The notes beneath the pieces are model-generated. The model saw only the letters and a program-made list of their open reading frames with translations, did no database searches and had not been told where the DNA came from. Made by a program: the position numbers and the translations under genes. Shown here in pieces: positions 1 through 5,098 of a DNA stretch of 7,535 nucleotides. How positions within the stretch are numbered: the first letter of the stretch is position 1; every line of letters starts with the position of its first letter. This stretch comes from an uncultured Lactobacillus sp. (GTDB lineage: Bacteria; Bacillota; Bacilli; Lactobacillales; Lactobacillaceae), in contig CAMXWI010000039.1 in assembly GCA_947252915.1 (NCBI GenBank), positions 1-7,535 of the forward strand. The letters are read 5' to 3'.

Positions 1-35
1 CGTCTCGTGGGCTCGGAGATGTGTATAAGAGACAG
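1..35 (+). other. Nextera/Tn5 sequencing adapter (library artefact)
   Basis: Positions 2-35 match the Illumina Nextera read-2 transposase adapter as I know it. Positions 17-35 are exactly the 19-bp Tn5 mosaic end AGATGTGTATAAGAGACAG. This is untrimmed library sequence, not genome, so native DNA begins at about 36. The reading frame of the first gene runs into it, which means that gene is cut by the fragment end and has no visible native start. Confidence 0.97.
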
Positions 36-715
36 GGGTAATGGTTATTTTAGCCCTAATTTCGATCTGCTTAATTATTTTAGATTACGCCAAAATGATT
101 AGCCTTACTGACCAGCCATATTCATTAATTGACAATGGCATCTGGGTAATCTTTGTTGGTGATTATTGTATTCGTCTTCTTTTTGCTAATGATAAAAGAG
201 CATTCCTAAAAACCAATATTTTTGATCTACTATCAATTGTTCCGGTCAGTGGATTATTTACCGTCTTCCGAATAAACCGAATTACACGTTTACTTCGCTT
301 GTTGAGAATCATTCGGTTAGTGGGAATGACGGGGCGACTAAAGCATTTTCTCAAAGTAAATGGACTGATTTATTATCTGTACGTCAGTTGTGCCCTATTA
401 ATCATTAGTGCTTGCCTTTACAGTTTTGCTGAGCATACTAATTTAGAAAATGCACTTTGGTGGTCCATCACAACAGCCACTACCGTTGGCTATGGCGATA
501 TGACTCCACAAACTGGCTTAGGTCGAGTTGCAGCAATTATTTTAATGTTGGTTGGAATTGGTTTCGTTGGTATGCTCACCAGCAGCATCACAAATTTCTT
601 TACCAATCAGGATCAAATTAATATGAGAAAAGAAATTCGATCCTTACATGAAGAGAATGACCAAATTATGGAAAAGTTAACTGAATTACAGTCGATGATG
701 GAAAATGATGATTAG
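36..715 (+). CDS. Voltage-gated potassium channel, 6-TM type, N-terminus missing
   Basis: An integral membrane K+ channel subunit expected to work as a tetramer. Residues are numbered from the first ATG at 41. A hydrophobic helix is cut short at residues 1-15. Residues 72-93 form an arginine-rich S4-like voltage sensor (VFRINRITRLLRLLRIIRLV) with positive charges about every third residue. The pore loop at 139-153 contains the K+ selectivity filter TTVGYGD, followed by MTP. A glycine-containing S6 helix spans about 163-187, and a charged C-terminal tail (about 190-220) has coiled-coil character. Family members usually have around 240-270 residues, so only the first part is lost. The frame is open from 36 through the adapter, so the ATG at 41 is probably an internal Met; no ribosome binding site precedes it. 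It lies on the strand opposite to the phage genes and ends in its own terminator, so it is probably a host gene flanking the prophage. Confidence 0.93.
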
Positions 716-784
716 TGGTCGTTTTTGTGTACCAACTTTATTATTTAACATGATTTAGCTAAGTTATCCACAGATTTCGAAACA

Positions 785-825
785 AAAACACCGTAACCCT
801 ATCACATCTAGGGTTACGGTGTTTT
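785..825. terminator. Bidirectional rho-independent terminator
   Basis: A perfect 16-bp inverted repeat: arms 785-800 and 810-825 (core CACCGTAACCCT / AGGGTTACGGTG) with a 9-nt loop. The arms start and end in A4 and T4, so each transcript direction ends in a U run. It sits 70 nt after the K+ channel stop codon. It probably ends that transcript and also any leftward transcript coming from higA. Confidence 0.9.
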
Positions 826-1021
826 CTAGTTAAGATAAAACACTTACAAAAACTTATTAAAATGCCTCCGGTGGGGGTAAATTGCTTTTATTACGTTGTA
901 TTACGCTTGTTCCTTCCTATTATACAGCGATTATCTGTATTAACTTTTATTGTCTTGTTTGAAGTTGATGTACAAATTGATGTACAAAATAATTAACACC
1001 CGTCTGCTTATAATGAAAGAA
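826..1021. other. Non-coding gap, presumed prophage/host boundary region
   Basis: No convincing gene was found on either strand in these 196 bases. The stretch contains a small GC-rich patch near 863-876 (CCTCCGGTGGGGG), a 6-bp inverted repeat ATACAG/CTGTAT at 922-940, and the 12-bp tandem repeat listed separately. The late genes of siphovirus prophages normally end close to an attachment site, and the host-like K+ channel lies just to the left. The attachment core is therefore expected somewhere between about 830 and 1740, but no tRNA gene or recognisable core was seen, so the exact boundary cannot be placed. Confidence 0.4.
965..988. repeat. Perfect 12-bp tandem direct repeat (TTGATGTACAAA x2)
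   Basis: TTGATGTACAAA occurs at 965-976 and again immediately at 977-988. The 11-mer TTGATGTACAA recurs in inverted orientation at 1549-1559 (TTGTACATCAA), and with one mismatch at 1411-1421 (TTGCACATCAA). Short direct repeats near a prophage end resemble arm-type binding sites of tyrosine integrases; a site for a DNA-binding regulator is the alternative. Function is inferred only. Confidence 0.6.
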
Positions 1022-1309
1022 TTAAACGAACATCTTAATCTTATCGTACTCAGACTTATTTTCTTGAATGGTGTTTCGCATATCAATGTCATTTTGTAAA
1101 TTCAAAAAGTACCGATCTGAAACACCAAAAAGAATTCCTAATCGCACCGAAGTATCAGCAGTAACTTTGCGACGATCATGGAGAATATCTTGAATCCGTG
1201 AAGTTGGTACATTGATTAACTGCGCTAACTTGTATGCCGACAGATTTAATGGTTCCATAAATTCTTCACGGAGGATTTCACCAATTGTTGGCGTTGGAAT
1301 ATTGTTCAT
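1022..1309 (-). CDS. higA: HigA-family antitoxin / XRE-type HTH repressor (orphan)
   Basis: A 95-residue cytoplasmic DNA-binding protein. It matches the HigA (VapI-like, XRE superfamily) pattern from end to end: a proline-containing start and GEILREEFMEPLNLS (10-24), a helix-turn-helix at about 24-45 (AYKLAQLINVPTSRIQDILH), RRKVTADTSVRLGILFG (46-62) and the family's closing motif FLNLQNDID (68-76). HigA proteins normally neutralise the ribosome-dependent mRNase HigB and repress their own operon. The start is supported by an AGGGGG-type ribosome binding site at 1318-1323, 8 nt before the ATG. The toxin gene higB normally lies just upstream, but no RelE/HigB-like frame exists in 1310-1740, and none follows downstream. 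It may be a solitary regulator, an anti-addiction antitoxin or a remnant of a module. Family assignment is strong; role is inferred. Confidence 0.88.
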   Translation of the reverse strand: MNNIPTPTIGEILREEFMEPLNLSAYKLAQLINVPTSRIQDILHDRRKVTADTSVRLGILFGVSDRYFLNLQNDIDMRNTIQENKSEYDKIKMFV

Positions 1310-1342
1310 GATTCATTCCCCCTACTCAATAAAAAAGTCCTC

Positions 1343-1360
1343 TCTATCACTTAGGATAGA
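1343..1360. promoter_or_regulatory. Inverted repeat upstream of higA, possible operator
   Basis: TCTATC (1343-1348) and GATAGA (1355-1360) form a perfect 6-bp inverted repeat separated by 6 nt. It lies 34-51 nt upstream of the higA start codon. HigA-type proteins usually repress their own promoter by binding such dyads. The repeat and its position are seen; operator function is inferred, and no clear -35/-10 pair for higA could be identified next to it. Confidence 0.35.
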
Positions 1361-1373
1361 AAGGAGATCAAAA

Positions 1374-1397
1374 ATGACATGTGAATTGCAAGAGTGA
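1374..1397 (+). other. 7-codon mini-ORF with a strong ribosome binding site
   Basis: ATG at 1374 is preceded by AAGGAG at 1361-1366 with a 7-nt spacer, close to an ideal Shine-Dalgarno arrangement. The frame encodes only MTCELQE before TGA at 1395-1397. No promoter is obvious upstream. It could be a leader peptide, the severed 5' end of a lost gene, or chance; nothing downstream continues it in another frame. Confidence 0.25.
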
Positions 1398-1455
1398 CTA
1401 ATTCCTGCTTTTGCACATCAAGATTCATATATATAATATATTACTTTAGGAAACA

Positions 1456-1484
1456 TTGTCAACAAATTGCTCAAATTGTAAAAT
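1456..1484 (+). promoter_or_regulatory. Sigma-A type promoter for the micro-peptide gene
   Basis: The -35 box TTGTCA (1456-1461) and the -10 box TAAAAT (1479-1484) are separated by exactly 17 nt. Each matches its consensus at 5 of 6 positions. The predicted transcript start is at about 1490-1492, just before the inverted repeat 1493-1532. It reads rightward, against the phage late operon, and can serve only the small gene at 1549, because a terminator follows at 1632-1678. Confidence 0.7.
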
Positions 1485-1492
1485 ATAACCTG

Positions 1493-1532
1493 TCGTTGAT
1501 TTAACCTGACTAGTTAAAATTTATATCAACGA
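1493..1532 (+). promoter_or_regulatory. Nested inverted repeat in the micro-peptide leader
   Basis: The outer arms TCGTTGAT (1493-1500) and ATCAACGA (1525-1532) are perfectly complementary. Inside them, TTAAC (1501-1505) pairs with GTTAA (1513-1517), leaving a 7-nt loop and a 7-nt one-sided bulge (1518-1524). The element starts at the predicted transcription start and ends 2-3 nt before the AAGGA ribosome binding site. It could be an operator overlapping the start point or an RNA hairpin that controls translation or stability. Confidence 0.5.
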
Positions 1533-1548
1533 TAAGGAATGAATACCC

Positions 1549-1623
1549 TTGTACATCAAGATTCGTTTTACTTGGTGGGGAGTTTTAGTTCTTGCTGTTC
1601 TAATTTTCTTCCTTATTAAGTAA
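1549..1623 (+). CDS. 24-residue single-span membrane micro-peptide
   Basis: I do not recognise a named family. The frame starts at TTG (1549) and encodes a short basic amphipathic front (M-YIKIRFTWWG) followed by a hydrophobic run (VLVLAVLIFFLI) and a terminal Lys. This is the pattern of a one-helix membrane peptide. A ribosome binding site AAGGA (1534-1538) lies 10 nt upstream. The ATG at 1540 is in another frame and too close to that site to use it well. The gene has its own promoter (1456-1484), leader inverted repeat and strong terminator (1632-1678), giving a transcript of about 190 nt. It lies between the lysin remnant and higA, opposite in strand to both. Possible roles include a small toxin-like or envelope-modifying peptide encoded by the prophage. 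The TTG start overlaps a copy of the 11-bp repeat TTGTACATCAA. That it is a gene is moderately sure; its function is unknown. Confidence 0.6.
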   Translation: MYIKIRFTWWGVLVLAVLIFFLIK

Positions 1624-1631
1624 TTTTACCG

Positions 1632-1678
1632 CCAACTAATAGTGCCAGCAAGCGGGCCAACTATTAGTTGGTTCTTTT
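1632..1678 (+). terminator. Rho-independent terminator of the micro-peptide gene
   Basis: A perfect 12-bp stem is formed by CCAACTAATAGT (1632-1643) and ACTATTAGTTGG (1660-1671), with a 16-nt loop, followed by TTCTTTT (1672-1678). It begins 8 nt after the TAA of the small gene. The T-run is on the right side only, so it acts mainly on rightward transcripts. Confidence 0.88.
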
Positions 1679-1697
1679 ATTATAAACCCCAAAATAG

Positions 1698-1733
1698 CCC
1701 TAGTAGTCACTACTTCTGTAATGACCACTAGGG
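1698..1733 (-). terminator. Terminator after the lysin remnant / late operon
   Basis: Arms 1698-1709 (CCCTAGTAGTCA) and 1722-1733 (TGACCACTAGGG) pair over 12 bp with one mismatch that becomes a G-U pair in the leftward RNA. The loop is 12 nt. It starts 9 nt after the lysin stop codon. On the minus strand only a short U tract follows (CTATTTT), so it is a moderate terminator. With 1632-1678 it separates two convergent units. Confidence 0.65.
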
Positions 1734-1742
1734 TTAAATTGT

Positions 1743-2180
1743 TTATTTGAATGTACCGTAAGGCTCATGCGTCCAAGCGTTCCGCACAGCAATGTAACCA
1801 TAACCGTGTGAACGTGGCTGACGAACATAGATAAACCCATCATGCTTTGACCAAGCATCGTACTTGATTGTGGTACCTGGTCCAACATAGGCAATTGATG
1901 AAGAACTTGGTTTAGCTCCCCAGCGTAAGTGTAACCATGTTGTAGATGTAAAGGTACCATTTTCACGGTGCCAATTGTCGCCTAAACTATCCGTCCAGTT
2001 GGATTGGTTAGGTTGAGCAATTGGCTTTTGCACCTTATTTGATACTTGATTACCTGAACCGTGATCAGCAACCCGTAATACTTGGTTCGGGTGGATAACG
2101 GTGTTGATGGTGGTACCGTTCAACTTCGCTAGAGCGTTCATATCCATCCCGAACTTGTGAGCAATGCTCCACCAAGAGTT
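1743..2180 (-). pseudogene. Phage lysin C-terminus: partial LysM plus SH3-type wall-binding domain
   Basis: The open frame starts abruptly at 2180 with SWWSIAHKFGMDMNALAKLN, the middle of a LysM repeat, continuing to NQVLRV. A Gln/Pro/Asn-rich linker follows. The rest (residues about 50-134 counted from the ATG at 2147) is an SH3-type (SH3_5-like) cell-wall-binding domain, seen in TFTSTTWLHLRWGA, SIAYVGPGTTIKYDAW and FIYVRQPRSHGYGYIAV. Intact phage endolysins of this layout have an N-terminal catalytic domain (often a GH25 muramidase or an amidase). Here it is missing, together with the first LysM residues, because the frame meets a stop (2181-2183) inside sequence belonging to the tape measure gene. 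ATGs at 2147 and 2141 could restart translation; the ATG at 2141 overlaps the tape measure stop as ATGA, but neither has a good ribosome binding site. A product would bind cell wall without cutting it. Confidence 0.88.
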
Positions 2181-4726
2181 TTACCTGCCCAATCAGCAAG
2201 GCCACCCCAAACGTCCTTAAATCCTTTCTTCAAATCATCCCAAACATCACCCCAGTTACCAGTGAAGATGTCTTTGAACAATTTGAATTCGTCTTTAACG
2301 TAGGTAACGAGCCAATGCCAAATCTGTTTGATATGCTTACCAATGCCACCACCAATGGCACTACCGAGCATTCCACCCAGCATTGGTCCAAATGGTCCAA
2401 GCACCGGAGCTAACATGGATCCAGCAGCGGTTCCTACAATTGAACCTATTCCTTTACCAACCATCTCGCCACGATTCTTAATGTGTGATCCAGTCAAGCC
2501 ACGTAGAATGTCAACAGCACCGATAGCATAACTAATCCCTGAAGCTAGTCTAGTTCCGACACCTTTAGCTATTCCGGTAATACGTCCCCCAACTAATTTT
2601 GTAGACATCCGTTCAAAGAACGTTGTACCGGCTTTTGATCCTGCTTCTCCAGCTTCGGTGCTTGTAGTCCTAAAGAATTTACTTAGAATACCGCCCTTGC
2701 CTTTTGAAGCCATATTCCTCTCCATACGAGAACTAAATTCTTTACCCGCTTTAGCACCTTCTTGCCCCGCTAACGATGAAGCAGAATGTTTTCCATGACC
2801 AAACAGTTTGGAAACTAACCCACCGCTTCTCTTGGAAGCATTACGTTCCATTCGAGTGGCAAATTCTTTCCCAGCATCATCACCAATGGTTCCTGCCTCT
2901 TTAGTAGCATTCTTTAACGTTGATTGCGTAAGACTGCCACCTTTACGTTTGCTTGCAATGTCGCCTAATAAAGAACCAGTAGCAGATTTCTTACCACCCA
3001 ATGTGCTTAGTAGCAACATACCTTTATACAGTTCATTAACCGCTTTGGCTGTTGCCATAATCTTAGAAGCCACAAAATAAGTAGCAAAAATCCCGCCTAA
3101 TGTCTTAAACAGTGGCGTTAACTTGGCAATATTTTTCAGTGAATTAGCAATCCCGGAAGTTGCTGAATTAGTTTTATCGTTACTGAATAACCTAAATGGA
3201 GCTGTAAATCCTTTAATTGCGTCAACAGCACCTTGACCGATTGCAAGACCAATCTTACCTAATGAAGCAGCAATATCCCATAAGTCTTTACCATGAGCAA
3301 CTAAATATTTACCTACAGCATCACCAAATTCACCCATTCGCTTAGATAAGGCTTTAATCTCGCTTTGTGCTTTCTTGCTAGATAACCCTCTAGCAAGTGC
3401 TTGCGATGCCTTAGTTACCGCTGGCATAAACGCAACACCCAATGACATCAAAACTGCATTTACAGATTGTTGAGCTTGGGCCATTTGCATTTTAACGGTT
3501 TGACTATTCCGCTTAGCTAAATCAGCAACATAGTTATCCTTTTCAGCCTTCTTCATCTTGCTTTCAAGGTCATCTAGTGCTTTAGAATTATTAGCTAAGA
3601 TTAAAGCTGCTTGCTGCCCAGTCGTACCGAATAACTTATGCATTAAGTCAACTTGTTGAGTCTGGCTCATACCTTTCATACGATCTTTCAGTGTACTGAA
3701 GATTTCAGGTAAATCTTTTAACTTACCCGACTTGGTATGAAAGTCTTCGGTAGATAACCCTAGTTGCTGTAAGGCTTCTTGACCTGCTTTGCTTGGCGAC
3801 ACAATAGATTGAATTGCTTTACGTAAACCAGTACCAGCCTTATCAGCTTCTAGTCCGTTGTTAGATAGAATACCCATTGCAGCCGAAGTATCACGTAACG
3901 ATAACCCGGCTTGGTGAGCAGTCGCACCAACATACTCCATTCCAACACCAAGATCACTGAAATTAGTTGCCGTAGCGTCGGCGGAGTAAGCTAAGTCATT
4001 TACAACTAGCTTGGTGTTTTTCATCATCTTAGCGGTGTTATTTGTCTTCATACCAAACGATTCAATCGTTTGTGATGAAACTTTAACAACATCAGCGAAA
4101 TCATCACCAGACGCTACTGACGCCTGTAATTCTGATTTCATAACACCTAGTGCTTCGGCTGAGGTATGACCACGCTTAACTAGGTCTTGGTACCCTTCTG
4201 CAATCTTTTGTTGTGAAACACCATACTCAAGTGAGTAGCGTTTACCATCTTGCTGCATTTTACTTACAGCACTGATTGCTTCTTTGGCACTTTCACCACC
4301 AGTTCGAATTAAGTTCTCAGTTGTTTTATAAGAGCTTTGCAGACTAGCAACGTCCTTAGCTCCCTTTAGAACAGCTCCGCTTAATCCAGTAAATGCTGCA
4401 ACCCCAGCCACTTTAACGGCATTGAACACTCCGCTAAGTTGTTGACCAGCTTTATGAATGTGTCCCATTCCGGAGTCGATGCCCTTTAGGCGAGCTTGAA
4501 CTGCTGAAAAACCTGTAGCTGTTATTTTAGTGTTGTGACGCTTTGGAATATCATTAATGGCTTTCTTAGCCTTTTTAGCTTCACCGCTGACATTGTCCTT
4601 GACATTAACTTTCAGTTCTTTAGCTGGTTCATGCTGGATTGATTGATACGATGATTTAATCTTTTGCAGCTCATTAATTGCATTACCAACAACCCTAATA
4701 TCAAGATTTGTACCATAAACCGCCAT
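2138..4726 (-). CDS. Tail tape measure protein, 3'-truncated and fused to lysin sequence
   Basis: The tape measure sets tail length inside the tail tube and helps DNA entry. The frame encodes 862 residues. It has a charged coiled N-terminus (1-90), a conserved PhageMin_Tail/TIGR01760-type core (about 115-440, with NGLEADKAGTGLRKAIQSIV, LKDRMKGMSQTQQVDLMHKL and LFGTTGQQAALIL), about 40-residue repeats at 610-710, and a Gly-rich hydrophobic segment near 755-800 (VGTAAGSMLAPVLGPFGPML) typical of membrane-inserting tape measures. The start at 4726 has AGGAGG at 4734-4739, inside the end of the T frame, and lies 3 nt after its stop. After KDVWGGLADWAGKTLGG the frame enters lysin DNA at about 2180-2169 and stops 10-14 codons later (ALLTSSGWI). 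Related tape measures are usually longer and do not end this way, so the C-terminus is lost. Probably non-functional or length-altered. Confidence 0.92.
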   Translation of the reverse strand: MAVYGTNLDIRVVGNAINELQKIKSSYQSIQHEPAKELKVNVKDNVSGEAKKAKKAINDIPKRHNTKITATGFSAVQARLKGIDSGMGHIHKAGQQLSGVFNAVKVAGVAAFTGLSGAVLKGAKDVASLQSSYKTTENLIRTGGESAKEAISAVSKMQQDGKRYSLEYGVSQQKIAEGYQDLVKRGHTSAEALGVMKSELQASVASGDDFADVVKVSSQTIESFGMKTNNTAKMMKNTKLVVNDLAYSADATATNFSDLGVGMEYVGATAHQAGLSLRDTSAAMGILSNNGLEADKAGTGLRKAIQSIVSPSKAGQEALQQLGLSTEDFHTKSGKLKDLPEIFSTLKDRMKGMSQTQQVDLMHKLFGTTGQQAALILANNSKALDDLESKMKKAEKDNYVADLAKRNSQTVKMQMAQAQQSVNAVLMSLGVAFMPAVTKASQALARGLSSKKAQSEIKALSKRMGEFGDAVGKYLVAHGKDLWDIAASLGKIGLAIGQGAVDAIKGFTAPFRLFSNDKTNSATSGIANSLKNIAKLTPLFKTLGGIFATYFVASKIMATAKAVNELYKGMLLLSTLGGKKSATGSLLGDIASKRKGGSLTQSTLKNATKEAGTIGDDAGKEFATRMERNASKRSGGLVSKLFGHGKHSASSLAGQEGAKAGKEFSSRMERNMASKGKGGILSKFFRTTSTEAGEAGSKAGTTFFERMSTKLVGGRITGIAKGVGTRLASGISYAIGAVDILRGLTGSHIKNRGEMVGKGIGSIVGTAAGSMLAPVLGPFGPMLGGMLGSAIGGGIGKHIKQIWHWLVTYVKDEFKLFKDIFTGNWGDVWDDLKKGFKDVWGGLADWAGKTLGGALLTSSGWI
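2592..2880 (-). repeat. Three degenerate ~40-residue repeats within the tape measure
   Basis: The motif AGKEFATRMERNASKRSGG-LVSKLF recurs as AGKEFSSRMERNMASKGKGG-ILSKFF 42 codons later and, more diverged, as AGTTFFERMSTKLVGG about 40 codons after that. Copies start near 2872, 2746 and 2630 on the minus strand. Tape measures change length by gaining or losing such units, so this block is a likely site of tail-length variation. Confidence 0.7.
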
Positions 4727-4729
4727 CTA

Positions 4730-5098
4730 TTAACCTCCTTTCTTCAATTTTTCTCGAGCTAGAAAGACTTCCTTAAACGCATCAGCCTGTTTAATCTCAC
4801 TTGGTTTTACATCAGTCAACTGGTCTTTATGACGGTTAGTAATGTCTTGTGCTTCACGATCAATGAATTGTTGCATTGAATTTGCTAATTGCTGATCATT
4901 TCCGTTATCTAGCTGGATTGGTTGAGCTAAAAACGGTACCTGTTGAAGCATGTTTACCCAAGCAACCCGCATTGATAGCTGTTGCCTTTCATAGCCTTCA
5001 ATCATTGCATCAAGGAGGTATGGATTAAGCTGGTCAAAATCACTAATACTAGTAATTCCAGCTTCAGATCGAGCTTTTACAAGGTAATCTCGGTAGCC
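4730..5098 (-). CDS. Tail assembly chaperone, T extension made by -1 frameshift
   Basis: This is the downstream half of a G/GT-type chaperone pair. The -1 frame is open back to 5278, but upstream of about 5098 it translates to an Arg-rich, unnatural-looking sequence, while from GYRDYLVKARSEAGITSISD onward it looks genuine. The recognisable core is SISDFDQLNPYLLDAMIEGY followed by a helical tail ending KLKKGG. It is 1 nt back relative to the G frame, as expected for programmed -1 slippage. The fusion GT would have about 293 residues. In lambda-like tails the T part recruits the major tail subunits while G coats the tape measure. The stop codon lies 3 nt before the tape measure start, and the tape measure's ribosome binding site is inside this frame. 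Independent translation from an ATG here is unlikely because no ribosome binding site was seen before it. Confidence 0.85.
   Translation of the reverse strand, partial: GYRDYLVKARSEAGITSISDFDQLNPYLLDAMIEGYERQQLSMRVAWVNMLQQVPFLAQPIQLDNGNDQQLANSMQQFIDREAQDITNRHKDQLTDVKPSEIKQADAFKEVFLAREKLKKGG

Noticed and set aside
764..772. Perfect DnaA box TTATCCACA between the K+ channel gene and its terminator
   Set aside because: It is a single isolated 9-mer with no partner boxes, AT-rich unwinding element or iterons, and one such match in a window of this size is not rare. Not called as an origin.
965..988. Tandem 12-bp repeats as a CRISPR or plasmid iteron array
   Set aside because: There are only two adjacent units with no spacer, no cas or replication gene nearby, and the unit is too short for CRISPR.
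1212..1397. 61-residue frame on the + strand opposite the higA N-terminus
   Set aside because: It lies antisense to a strongly supported gene for most of its length and has no ribosome binding site at its start; only its last 7 codons have one.
1310..1460. Possible higB remnant upstream of higA
   Set aside because: All three minus-strand frames were read through this stretch; stops are frequent and no RelE/HigB motif, such as the usual C-terminal histidine block, is present.
1540..1620. Alternative frame from ATG at 1540 (MNTLVHQDSF...)
   Set aside because: The ribosome binding site AAGGA ends one base before this ATG, too close to function, and the product is Ser/Cys-rich without clear character. 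The TTG frame at 1549 fits better.
2328..3080. Pro/Leu-rich and Ser/Leu-rich frames on the + strand within the tape measure region
   Set aside because: These are antisense shadows of the tape measure gene, with no ribosome binding site or recognisable domain. The same applies to the + strand frames within 4982-5419 and 6740-6976 and to the minus-strand frame at 6733-6963.
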